From contig JAGHSG010000107.1 of the NCBI GenBank assembly GCA_018066005.1, forward strand, positions 1 through 12,564: 12,564 nucleotides of DNA, in the 5' to 3' direction. The DNA comes from Bacteroidales bacterium. GTDB taxonomy: Bacteria > Bacteroidota > Bacteroidia > Bacteroidales > Paludibacteraceae. Under the pieces are notes generated by a model. The model was given only the letters and a program-made list of their open reading frames with translations, made no database searches and was not told where the DNA came from. Below are positions 1 through 7,026 of this stretch, in pieces (position 1 is the stretch's first letter; each line of letters begins with the position of its first letter). A program made the position numbers and the translations under genes.

Positions 1-1444
1 CGTCCATGATTTCCTCCATCAGAGCCACTTCATCCGGTGTAACCGTCATCACTTCGGGGAAGAGCAGTTGTTGGGAAACGGTTTTCTGTTCCGCCATCTG
101 ACGTATATATATATCGTATAGCACGCATACGTGTGCGCGGTGCTGGTCCACCATCATCAGTCCGCCATCCGTAGGCATAAGCAGGTAGCGGCCACCGTAT
201 TGATATACCTGGCTTATCAGCCAACTATGTTCAAACAAGGGTTGTTGCTCCGCTTGCAGAGGTTGTCTCTCTGCCAAAGGCGTCGTATAGAGCGACTGCC
301 AGTCCATATTTCGTACCTTTTCCGCCGACTGACGGAAAGGATTATAGTTCTCTGTATTACGTGTCGTTAACGGTGGTCTAACGGTAGTTGAACCTGATGT
401 AGGCATTTCGATATAGCCCTGTCGGTCAAAGTCCAAAGATGGAGATATATTGAACTTACCCAATGCTTCGCGCACCGTAGCCATCAAAATTTGGAAGATA
501 GGTTGCTCGTCCTGGAACTTAATCTCCGTCTTTGTAGGATGGATATTAACATCTATATTCCCCGGATTCACTTCCAAATAAATAAAATAGGATGGGTTTT
601 CATCCGGCTGCAACATACCTTGATAAGCATTCATCACGGCCTTATGGAAATACGGATGGCGCATATAGCGACCATTCACAAAGAAGAACTGTTGGGCGTT
701 CTTGCCCGCCACTTCGGGTTTGCCCACAAACCCATGTATCTTCACCAATTCCGTATCCGAGTGTATATCCACCAAATGGGTGGTAAAGGGTTGTTTCATT
801 CCCTTCCCGAACACCTGTTCAATGCGTTGTTTCTCGGTACCGGCAGGCAACTCCATCAGTATCTCATCGTTACTGACAAAGGTAAACTGCACGTGGGGAT
901 AGACCAACACGATGCGGTAGAAATCCGTCAGCAAGTTGCGCAATTCGGTTTGGTCCGTTTTGAGAAACTTACGTCGAACGGGGATATTGTAAAAAAGGTT
1001 CTTAACCTTAAAGTTTGTTCCTTGCGGACAGGCGCAAGGCTCCTGTTCCATGACTTGTGAGCCATGTATAACCAATCGACTACCCGTCTCATCTTCTGCA
1101 CGACGCGATTGCACTTCCACTTGGGCAACCGCACATATACTGGCTAACGCCTCTCCGCGGAAACCCATGGTGTGCAGTTCAAACAGGTCCGCTGCTTCTT
1201 TAATCTTACTCGTTGCGTGCCGTTCAAAGGCCATTCGCAAGTCCGTATCACTCATTCCCTTGCCGTTGTCAATAACTTGCAACAAGGTCCTACCGGCATC
1301 ACTAACCAGCACATCTATCTTGCTTGCACCCGCATCCAGTGAGTTCTCTACCAGTTCTTTCAAGCAACTGGCAGGACGTTGTATTACCTCACCGGCAGCA
1401 ATCTGGTTGGCAACACTATCCGGAAGCAAGTGAATGATGTCCAT
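1..1444 (-). CDS. mutL: DNA mismatch repair protein MutL (3' end off window)
   Basis: MutL is the GHKL ATPase that links mismatch recognition by MutS to strand removal. The first 481 codons are present; the C-terminus lies beyond the left edge. The N-terminal ATPase signatures are intact: KELVENSLDAGA (E30 and N34, matching E. coli E29 and N33), DNGKGM at 59-64 and GFRGEAL at 94-100. The start MDIIHLLPDSVANQIAAGEV matches the usual family N-terminus, which fixes the ATG. The C-terminal metal-binding motif DQHA(X)2E(X)4E appears at 433-444 as DQHRAHVCVLYD, so A is R, the first E is V and the last E is D. I believe DQHRAHV-type sequences are common in Bacteroidetes MutL, but this is from memory. 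mutL is the last gene of a three-gene minus-strand run, 44 bp after the 77-residue gene, and a heptamer repeat occupies that gap. Confidence 0.96.
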   Translation of the reverse strand, partial: MDIIHLLPDSVANQIAAGEVIQRPASCLKELVENSLDAGASKIDVLVSDAGRTLLQVIDNGKGMSDTDLRMAFERHATSKIKEAADLFELHTMGFRGEALASICAVAQVEVQSRRAEDETGSRLVIHGSQVMEQEPCACPQGTNFKVKNLFYNIPVRRKFLKTDQTELRNLLTDFYRIVLVYPHVQFTFVSNDEILMELPAGTEKQRIEQVFGKGMKQPFTTHLVDIHSDTELVKIHGFVGKPEVAGKNAQQFFFVNGRYMRHPYFHKAVMNAYQGMLQPDENPSYFIYLEVNPGNIDVNIHPTKTEIKFQDEQPIFQILMATVREALGKFNISPSLDFDRQGYIEMPTSGSTTVRPPLTTRNTENYNPFRQSAEKVRNMDWQSLYTTPLAERQPLQAEQQPLFEHSWLISQVYQYGGRYLLMPTDGGLMMVDQHRAHVCVLYDIYIRQMAEQKTVSQQLLFPEVMTVTPDEVALMEEIMD

Positions 1445-1450
1445 TTTAGT

Positions 1451-1484
1451 TTAGAGATTAGAGATTAGAGATTAGAGATTAGAG
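1451..1484. repeat. Heptamer tandem repeat (TTAGAGA, about 4.9 copies) in the mutL leader
   Basis: Four perfect copies of TTAGAGA plus a six-base fifth copy run without interruption. The array occupies most of the 44-bp spacer between the stop codon of the 77-residue gene and the mutL ATG, ending about 6 bp before that ATG. It therefore sits where a ribosome would load. Gain or loss of units would change the spacer length but no reading frame. Confidence 0.95.
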
Positions 1485-1488
1485 TCGA

Positions 1489-1722
1489 TTATTTGAGAAA
1501 GAAATAGAACAGCAAGCCGAGAACGAGCAGGGCTATCCAGAAGCCCAATTTAGATCTGTTTCTTTGGCGCTGGGTGGACATATTCTTCTCATGTTGTTCA
1601 CGGAACGAGCCGTGATGAAGGCGCGCAAGTTTATCCTTGCGCGCCTCTTTTTCTTCATCGTAGTAAATGGGGCGATAGTCCCATTCACGCGGTTTCGGAA
1701 CTTTAGGAAAAAGTACCGACAT
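1489..1722 (-). CDS. Small tail-anchored membrane protein of unknown function
   Basis: A 77-residue protein that I cannot assign to a named family. The first 55 or so residues are polar and highly charged, with a Pro- and Tyr-rich start (PKVPKPREWDYRPIYYDE) and then many Lys, Arg and Glu. Residues from about 59 to 76 form one hydrophobic helix (FWIALLVLGLLFYFFL) followed by a single Lys at the end. No signal peptide is seen, so the expected topology is an N-terminal cytoplasmic domain with a C-terminal membrane anchor. Its ATG overlaps the stop of the upstream TPR lipoprotein gene by one base (TAATG), which implies translational coupling and argues that the gene is real. mutL follows 44 bp downstream, so all three are probably on one transcript. 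Confidence 0.8.
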   Translation of the reverse strand: MSVLFPKVPKPREWDYRPIYYDEEKEARKDKLARLHHGSFREQHEKNMSTQRQRNRSKLGFWIALLVLGLLFYFFLK

Positions 1723-3398
1723 TATTTAATAATAGCTTGGAACTGTTCGTCTTGTGCGAAAGCAGCGAACTCCATATCCTTTTGAGCTTTCTGCTTCATG
1801 GTAGCACATTTCTCAACGGCAGTCTTCATGTTGTTGTAAACAGCGTCTTTGTCGTTGGTGCGAGCACCTACAACTGCCAACAGATAATAAGTCTTAGCGG
1901 TCTTATTAGCTACGTTGTTCAGCGTTTGACGAGCACCTGCATAATCCTCGTTCAGGATTTGTTGAATGGCGTTGTTGTTAGAAGCAGCTGTTCCGTAAGC
2001 AGATTTAGCCTTTTGGTAGTCACCCTTCATGGTGTAGTAGGTACCCTGAGCGTTAGCCATATCACCTTTGGTGCCGGCAGCTTTACCCAGATACATCTCG
2101 GCTTTCTCCATATCGTTGTCAGCCATAGCAGCCAAAGCAGCGTTGAAGTTAACGTCAGCATCGTTGGGGTTCAGTTGCAGAGCTTTGTTGTAGCAACGAC
2201 GGGCTTCTGCGATGTTACCCTCTTGGAAGTATTGCATACCAAGGTTGTTCCAACCACGGTAGTCTTCGGGGAATTGTTCGGTAACTTTGGTATAAACGGC
2301 TTTCTTATCCTCAAGCAATGTAGCAGCATACAACATCTCCTCAACGTTCAGTTGAGCAGGATCGGTAGCGAACAGAGCAACGATTTCTTCGTCAGATTTA
2401 CCGATGATGTCGGTTGTCAAGATGATACGGCTGCGACGCAGAGCGGGCAGAATCTCGTCAGCGATGTTTTTATAAACAGCGCTCAAATTCTTGATTTGTG
2501 CTTCGCGCTCCTCAGGATCAGCATACATACGCAATACGTTCAAAACAAGGTCTTTGTCTTGGATGTTGCTCTCTTCCATAGCTTTCTGGAAACCATCCCA
2601 GTCTTCAGCGGTAACGTCAGAAGCGATATCAGCTTTAACTTTGTCTTTCTTCATGCCGTCAGCAATGAATTTTTGAGCCTTAGCTTGACGCTCGTTAGCC
2701 AACTTGGTGTTCAGATCCATGCCACCTTCAGGACTTGCATAACCGGCAACTTCCAGTTTGTTGATGGCTTTCTTCTCGTTATCGTTAGCTTCTTTGATAG
2801 CAGCTTTGATATCCTTTACGCTCTGAGAATTGGTCTCGGAGTTACGCAATGTGCTTTGTTGAATAAGGAACTGGATGTCAGCTTCTTGCATCTCTTGAAT
2901 AACGCGTTGGAACTTGTCAGCAGCAACAACGGTATTTACATCAGCAGCGTTAGCCAATTTAGCGGTAGCAATCAGACCGTCAGCAATCTTCATCTCGGGT
3001 ACATCAAATGCTTTACCTTTCAAGGTAGCATCAAAACGCAACCACAATTCGCATTGGTTCATATCCTCTTCGTAATCGAAATTGATGCTTTGAGAATACG
3101 TTCCACCTTGCTTGTAACTAACGGTTTTACCGTTTTCTTTGATTTTCTCACCGATGTAGGTGACGGGCTCACCAACCATCTCTTTACCATTGTACTTCAA
3201 CACGGGAGTAACGGTCAGAACAGCTTTGCGAGCAAATTTCTTCTCAGGGAAAGTACCGGAGAATTGAGCGGTAACCTTGTTACCTACTACTGTCAGCGGA
3301 TTGGGATTCACCGTGATTTGATCAGGAGAAACCGGTTCACCGCAGGATGTCAGCAACGCCATGGCGATGACAGACATAAAAAAGATACTTTTTTTCAT
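1722..3398 (-). CDS. Lipoprotein with OmpA-like domain and TPR repeats
   Basis: A 558-residue secreted lipoprotein. The signal peptide ends in the lipobox LLTSC with lipidated C19, so the protein is probably anchored in the outer membrane. Residues 20-150 look beta-rich and have no family I recognise. Residues about 165-330 resemble an OmpA-like peptidoglycan-associated domain, with the hallmark GYASPEG at 219-225 followed by an NERQAKAQKFI helix. Residues about 350-530 are TPR repeats; the clearest is RGWNNLGMQYFQEGNIAEARRCYNKALQLNPN at about 381-412, described here by its position and W/LG/A spacing. The domains suggest an envelope scaffold tying the outer membrane to peptidoglycan and to protein partners. 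Its own promoter lies about 90-120 bp upstream, and it leads the transcript that ends in mutL. The codon use looks strongly biased, which hints at high expression. Function beyond the domain level is inference. Confidence 0.88.
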   Translation of the reverse strand: MKKSIFFMSVIAMALLTSCGEPVSPDQITVNPNPLTVVGNKVTAQFSGTFPEKKFARKAVLTVTPVLKYNGKEMVGEPVTYIGEKIKENGKTVSYKQGGTYSQSINFDYEEDMNQCELWLRFDATLKGKAFDVPEMKIADGLIATAKLANAADVNTVVAADKFQRVIQEMQEADIQFLIQQSTLRNSETNSQSVKDIKAAIKEANDNEKKAINKLEVAGYASPEGGMDLNTKLANERQAKAQKFIADGMKKDKVKADIASDVTAEDWDGFQKAMEESNIQDKDLVLNVLRMYADPEEREAQIKNLSAVYKNIADEILPALRRSRIILTTDIIGKSDEEIVALFATDPAQLNVEEMLYAATLLEDKKAVYTKVTEQFPEDYRGWNNLGMQYFQEGNIAEARRCYNKALQLNPNDADVNFNAALAAMADNDMEKAEMYLGKAAGTKGDMANAQGTYYTMKGDYQKAKSAYGTAASNNNAIQQILNEDYAGARQTLNNVANKTAKTYYLLAVVGARTNDKDAVYNNMKTAVEKCATMKQKAQKDMEFAAFAQDEQFQAIIK

Positions 3399-3485
3399 AC
3401 GTAACCTTTTGTTGTTTTTAGTTGTTTGTAATTATTTGTTTGAGTTTCCTCGTTATTTTTTATGCCTATTTACATAAAATCGCTG

Positions 3486-3517
3486 CAAAATTACTATTTT
3501 TTTTTCATATATGCAAC
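3486..3517 (-). promoter_or_regulatory. Bacteroidetes-type promoter for the TPR lipoprotein-mutL transcript
   Basis: On the minus strand a GTTG -33 element (3514-3517, one mismatch to TTTG) is followed after exactly 20 nt by TAATTTTG (3486-3493), matching the TAnnTTTG -7 consensus. Transcription would start near 3479, giving an A-rich, AAC-repeat-like 5' leader of about 80 nt. The spacer holds an A9 run and is strikingly similar to that of the promoter at 4310-4341 (CATAT, then A8-9, then TAG). Confidence 0.65.
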
Positions 3518-3532
3518 ATTTTCTCGTTTTTT

Positions 3533-3564
3533 TTTGTTTTTCTCCGTTTTTTTTCATACCTTTG
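3533..3564 (+). promoter_or_regulatory. Bacteroidetes-type promoter for the conserved lipoprotein gene
   Basis: TTTG (3533-3536), a 20-nt spacer, then TACCTTTG (3557-3564). This is a full match to the phylum consensus. The spacer carries a run of eight T. The promoter is back to back with the minus-strand promoter at 3486-3517; only 15 bp separate the two -33 elements. Transcription should begin near 3571, leaving a leader of about 36 nt before the ATG at 3607. Confidence 0.75.
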
Positions 3565-3606
3565 CATCGTCAAAGACCAATAATTCCATTCAATCAAGAG
3601 ACGATT

Positions 3607-4308
3607 ATGCAAAAAATTTCTCTATACATTATTTTCTTTTGTATCCTTTTCGGCTGCACTTCCAAACCATCCAAAGTGGATATTATGCGTGCAGAAAAAG
3701 CGCGAAAAGACAGCATCACGTATGTGCAGGCACAGCAGAACTTGCGTTACTCGGACTCGTTGTTGCAAGTACTTCTTCCGCAGGCCGAACCGCTGATGAA
3801 ATCTTTTGTGTATAGTAAGGATACGGTTGCCGAAGATCACGGGCATTATGTTCATCGTCTTTTGCAGACAAGTTCCAATACGGCTCGTAACTTTTTGCAA
3901 GCCTACATATCCGATGACCGCAAAGCCAGTATCCAATCGTATTATTTCGGCAGTCAATCGCATCAACAGACGGCTATTCGCGTCACTTCCGGAGAGGAAT
4001 ATATTGAGAAAACCGGCAGTAATCATGCCTTTAATGTGGAAGGATGGCATGAGATACTGACAGTCACGGACGATGATGCCTTACAAATACTGGCCTTCAT
4101 CGCCAATCGGCAGGACTACCCCATTCGCGTGCAGTCGCAAGGCAAGCAAAGCATCGTGTATGCGCTGAACAAGCAAGAGAAACAGGCCTTGGCGGATACC
4201 TATCAATTAGCCGTTCTTATGAGGGACATAGACGCACTGGAACGTGCTATGCATGTGGCAGACTTGCAAATACAGAAATACGAAAAAAAGCATACAATAA
4301 GCAAATAA
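3607..4308 (+). CDS. Conserved lipoprotein of unknown function, C-terminal coiled coil
   Basis: A 233-residue protein. I chose the ATG at 3607 because the next upstream in-frame ATG, at 3511, lies ahead of the predicted promoter and so would not be transcribed. From 3607 the product starts with a textbook lipoprotein signal peptide: MQK, a hydrophobic stretch, and the lipobox LFGC at about residues 14-17. The mature part is soluble and mixed alpha/beta. The last 40 or so residues (about 195-228) are heptad-like, with Leu, Ala, Glu and Lys repeating, and probably form a coiled coil. The sequence resembles an uncharacterised lipoprotein family I recall from Bacteroidales, but I know no function for it. 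No terminator is visible before the pyrE-like gene, so read-through into that operon is possible. Confidence 0.85.
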   Translation: MQKISLYIIFFCILFGCTSKPSKVDIMRAEKARKDSITYVQAQQNLRYSDSLLQVLLPQAEPLMKSFVYSKDTVAEDHGHYVHRLLQTSSNTARNFLQAYISDDRKASIQSYYFGSQSHQQTAIRVTSGEEYIEKTGSNHAFNVEGWHEILTVTDDDALQILAFIANRQDYPIRVQSQGKQSIVYALNKQEKQALADTYQLAVLMRDIDALERAMHVADLQIQKYEKKHTISK

Positions 4309-4309
4309 A

Positions 4310-4341
4310 TTTGCATATTCCAAAAAAAAGTAGTACTTTTG
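4310..4341 (+). promoter_or_regulatory. Bacteroidetes-type promoter for the pyrE-like/psd/deoC/prmA operon
   Basis: TTTG (4310-4313), exactly 20 nt, then TACTTTTG (4334-4341): a full consensus match. It begins one base after the stop codon of the lipoprotein gene, with an expected start site near 4348 and a leader of about 23 nt. The spacer has CATAT followed by eight A and TAG, nearly the same layout as the promoter at 3486-3517. Confidence 0.75.
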
Positions 4342-4370
4342 TAGTCGGTTAAGATTAATACACGTAAATT

Positions 4371-5003
4371 ATGAGTTCATTACAACAAGATATAGCCCGC
4401 AAACTATTGCAATTAAAGGCGTTCAGTATTCAAGTTCAGCACCCTTTCAATTGGGCCAACGGATGGCAGGCACCTATTTATTTAGATGACCGCAAGATTC
4501 TTTCATATCCTGCTGCACGTAATTTCTTCAAATTGGAATTGGCTCGGCTGGTAGCAGAGAATTTTCCCGATACGGACATCATCGCCGGCATCGCCGTCAA
4601 TGCCATCGGGCATGGCTTATTGGTGGCTGAGCAGCTCAACCTGCCGTTTGTATCCGTTTATCCTTTCCCGAAAGACCACGGATTGGAAAATCAAATAGAA
4701 GGAGATTTACGTCCCAGACAACGAGTCGTAATCATTGAGAATCAACTCAGTCACGGCGACCATGCCAAACGTGTCATGGATGCCTTGCGGAATAACGGCT
4801 GTCAGGTGGAAGGCGTTGTATCATTATTCAATTACGAATTCCCGATCCCTGCACGACAATTCGAGCACGCAGGAGTCAAAGTATTAGCATTGACGGATTT
4901 TACGTCGCTCATCAAAGAACTGCAAACTAATAATCTATATACACCTGAGGACACCAATGCCCTAATATCATGGCACAAGGATCCTATTAACTGGAACAAC
5001 TAA
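4371..5003 (+). CDS. Orotate phosphoribosyltransferase-like protein with altered active site
   Basis: A 210-residue protein that follows the Bacteroidales PyrE fold from end to end. It has an N-terminal helix, FNWANGWQAPIYLDDRKILSYP at about 26-47 (family usually has GWKSP), KDHGLENQIEGDLRP at 101-115 and the closing WHKDPINW. PyrE joins orotate to PRPP to give OMP. The residues that do this are changed. The PRPP signature, usually (E/D)D(L/V)(I/V)(S/T)TGG(S/T), is ENQLSHGDH at 123-131. The loop that usually reads YVRxxPKDHG is SVYPFPKDHG at 95-104, losing the Arg. The usual ATGAI/ATAGI segment is AVNAI at 75-79. The reading frame is intact, with a good promoter, so this is not simple decay. 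It may be a pseudoenzyme, a regulator, or a transferase with another substrate; function is unproven. It is the first of five close-packed genes, 1 nt before the next. Confidence 0.85.
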   Translation: MSSLQQDIARKLLQLKAFSIQVQHPFNWANGWQAPIYLDDRKILSYPAARNFFKLELARLVAENFPDTDIIAGIAVNAIGHGLLVAEQLNLPFVSVYPFPKDHGLENQIEGDLRPRQRVVIIENQLSHGDHAKRVMDALRNNGCQVEGVVSLFNYEFPIPARQFEHAGVKVLALTDFTSLIKELQTNNLYTPEDTNALISWHKDPINWNN

Positions 5004-5004
5004 T

Positions 5005-5436
5005 ATGGCAGAAACTAAATACGAGAGCCAAGTATGCTCTATCCCCAATTGTGCTGCTAATGTTTACAAGGTGTTATCCAATCTGGAGAACATCAATCGA
5101 GTAAAAGACCTTATCCCGCAAGATAAAGTACAAGAAATGGAGGCCGGTCCGGATTATCTCCGAATCAAAGTAGACGGATTGGGGCAGAAACTCACCTTGC
5201 GCATCGTGGAACGTAAAGAAAATGATACGATAAAATTCGGTTTGGAAGGTGCTCCCATGCAAGCCAATTTTTGGATTCAACTCAAAGAGTTAGCCCCCGT
5301 GGACACCCGTATCAAGTTGACTCTCAAAGCCGATATACCGTTTATGTTCAAGATGATGCTGGATAAAAAATTGCAGCAAGGCTTGGACCAAGCAGCACAA
5401 ATGCTCACGCAATTCCCTTATAATCAATGGCTATAA
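5005..5436 (+). CDS. SRPBCC-fold (START/polyketide cyclase-like) protein
   Basis: A 143-residue cytoplasmic protein with no signal peptide. The pattern is that of the small SRPBCC helix-grip fold: an N-terminal strand (YESQVCSIP), the CAANVYKVLSNLENINRVKDLIP helix region at about 17-39, a run of strands through the middle, and a long C-terminal helix from about residue 113 (FKMMLDKKLQQGLDQAAQML). Members of this superfamily bind hydrophobic ligands in a cavity, and the ligand here is unknown. From memory, a similar gene commonly sits right behind pyrE in Bacteroidales. Here it starts one base after the stop of the PyrE-like gene, so the pair is almost certainly co-translated. That conserved pairing argues that the PyrE-like protein occupies the normal pyrE locus. 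Confidence 0.82.
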   Translation: MAETKYESQVCSIPNCAANVYKVLSNLENINRVKDLIPQDKVQEMEAGPDYLRIKVDGLGQKLTLRIVERKENDTIKFGLEGAPMQANFWIQLKELAPVDTRIKLTLKADIPFMFKMMLDKKLQQGLDQAAQMLTQFPYNQWL

Positions 5437-5446
5437 AAAAAACACT

Positions 5447-6133
5447 ATGAAACAAAAAACACCTCGTCACCATCGTATTCATCAGGAAGGGCGGCACTCC
5501 GTCTTTGGCATTGTAGTCCTGATGTTCTTGATTAACATTCCTATGTATTGGTTTGTTCAACCGCATTGGGTTAGTGCTATCACGCTTACGTTGACCGCTA
5601 TTCTATTGGTCTTTGTGGCGTATTTCTTCCGCAATCCCGTACGCGAAATAGAGATTACCGACCCTAATTTCCTTTTAGCTCCGGCAGACGGACATATTGT
5701 GGTTATTGAGCCGACTATGGAGGATGAAGTTTTTCATGAGAAACGTTTGCAAGTCAGTATATTCATGTCCCCCTTTAATGTACACGCCAATTGGTATCCC
5801 GTAGAAGGAGATATTATTCGCAGCGAGCATCAAAAAGGTCGTCACATGGGTGCTTGGTTGCCCAAATCATCTACCGAGAACGAGCGTTCGCTGGTAGTGA
5901 TTGAGACTCCTTCCAAACTGCAAATTGCTGTTCGTCAAATAGCAGGTGCCATGGCAAGACGTATTGTCACCTACGCCAAAGTGGGAAAACAATCTCACCG
6001 TAACGAACATATGGGATTCATTAAATTAGGTTCACGCGTAGATATGTACTTGCCTTTAAATACAGAGATATTTGTAGAAGTAGGTGAAGCAGTCCGCGGA
6101 AACGAAACTATCATCGGTCGCTTACCTGAATAA
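5447..6133 (+). CDS. psd: Phosphatidylserine decarboxylase proenzyme
   Basis: This enzyme converts phosphatidylserine to phosphatidylethanolamine, the main membrane lipid, using a pyruvoyl group made by self-cleavage. The 228-residue length and motif set match the short, archaeal-type (PSD-A) class found in Bacteroidetes. Two membrane segments lie near the N-terminus (about 19-37 and 42-61), followed by FFRNP at 60-64, PADGH at 79-83 and IFMSPFNVHANW at 105-116. The self-cleavage motif is LGSRVD at 194-199, and S196 should become the pyruvoyl group of the small alpha chain. The gene starts 10 nt after the SRPBCC gene and ends 15 nt before deoC. The usual partner pssA is not in the window, which is a little unusual because the two are often neighbours. 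Confidence 0.96.
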   Translation: MKQKTPRHHRIHQEGRHSVFGIVVLMFLINIPMYWFVQPHWVSAITLTLTAILLVFVAYFFRNPVREIEITDPNFLLAPADGHIVVIEPTMEDEVFHEKRLQVSIFMSPFNVHANWYPVEGDIIRSEHQKGRHMGAWLPKSSTENERSLVVIETPSKLQIAVRQIAGAMARRIVTYAKVGKQSHRNEHMGFIKLGSRVDMYLPLNTEIFVEVGEAVRGNETIIGRLPE

Positions 6134-6148
6134 CACATTATTACTATT

Positions 6149-7024
6149 ATGGATTTTAACGAACTTTTTTCTGCTTATCCGTTTAGTATGACGGATGCGG
6201 AAGTGGCAGCAGCCACGAAGAATATCATCGACGGTCATTTTGCTGAAAACAATAACCGCGAAGTATGGATTCAATGTCTTAATCAGATTGACTTGACTAC
6301 CTTGAACGGAGAAGATACGGTAGCCAAAGTAGAAGGTATGGCATCCAAAGTTACCAATTTCAAGAAGAACTTCCCCGACCTCAAGAACGTAGCCGCCATG
6401 TGCGTCTATCCCGCATTAGCAGACGTTGCACGTCAGAATTTGCCCAAAGATATTCACGTGGCATGCGTAAGTGCCGGTTTCCCTGCTTCGCAGACCTTTA
6501 TTGAAGTTAAAGTAGCCGAAACAGCTTTGGCTCTCAAAGCCGGAGCAGATGAGATAGATATTGTCTTGTCCGTCGGTAAGTTCTTGGAAGGACGTTATCA
6601 GGAGTGCTTTGATGAGATAAGTGAACTCAAAGCCGTGTGTGGAGAGCATCATCTCAAAGTTATTTTGGAGACCGGTGCATTGGCAACGGCTGAGAATATA
6701 TGGAAAGCATCTATTCTGGCCATGGCAGCAGGAGCGGACTTCATCAAGACTTCTACCGGTAAGATTAAAGTCAACGCTACACCCGAAGCCACCTATATCA
6801 TGTGCAATGCCATCAAGCAATGGCAAGAGAAAACCGGCGTTAAGGTTTGCTACAAACCTGCCGGAGGCGTACCTACCACCGACGAAGCCGTTACCCATTA
6901 CACGCTCGTTAAGGAGATTCTCGGACAGGAGTGGCTTAATAACGCTTCGTTCCGTTTCGGTGCCAGTCGTTTGGCAAATAACCTGCTGACATCTATTGTC
7001 GGAACAGAGACCAAGTATTTCTAA
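6149..7024 (+). CDS. deoC: Deoxyribose-phosphate aldolase
   Basis: DeoC splits 2-deoxyribose-5-phosphate into acetaldehyde and glyceraldehyde-3-phosphate, feeding deoxynucleoside sugar into glycolysis. At 291 residues it has the longer form of the family. The Schiff-base lysine is K200 in FIKTSTGK (197-204). The second active-site lysine is K236 in YKPAGG (235-240), and the conserved acid is D137 in DEIDIVL (134-140). The substrate-binding region near the N-terminus includes IDLTTL at 47-52, and GASRL at 271-275 closes the barrel. It lies 15 nt behind psd and 2 nt ahead of prmA in the same run. With the PyrE-like gene it gives the operon a possible nucleotide-salvage flavour, but psd and prmA do not fit that theme. 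Confidence 0.96.
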   Translation: MDFNELFSAYPFSMTDAEVAAATKNIIDGHFAENNNREVWIQCLNQIDLTTLNGEDTVAKVEGMASKVTNFKKNFPDLKNVAAMCVYPALADVARQNLPKDIHVACVSAGFPASQTFIEVKVAETALALKAGADEIDIVLSVGKFLEGRYQECFDEISELKAVCGEHHLKVILETGALATAENIWKASILAMAAGADFIKTSTGKIKVNATPEATYIMCNAIKQWQEKTGVKVCYKPAGGVPTTDEAVTHYTLVKEILGQEWLNNASFRFGASRLANNLLTSIVGTETKYF

Positions 7025-7026
7025 TC

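Noticed and set aside
491..1060. A 189-codon plus-strand frame across from mutL
   Set aside because: The minus strand in this region reads continuously as MutL; the opposite frame has no recognisable family.
1451..1484. CRISPR-like array
   Set aside because: The units are 7 bp with no spacers; it is a simple tandem repeat.
1737..3404. A 555-codon open frame antisense to nearly the whole TPR lipoprotein gene
   Set aside because: It mirrors the opposite gene almost end to end, has no recognisable domain, and its Val-, Ser- and Phe-rich make-up is what results from reading the complement of a strongly codon-biased gene. The minus-strand frame has a signal peptide, lipobox, OmpA motif and TPRs.
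3511..3606. An upstream start that would extend the lipoprotein by 32 residues
   Set aside because: It lies ahead of the predicted promoter elements, and the extension would bury the lipoprotein signal peptide inside the protein.
6416..6898. A 160-codon minus-strand frame within deoC
   Set aside because: It is a shadow of deoC, whose catalytic motifs are all present on the plus strand.
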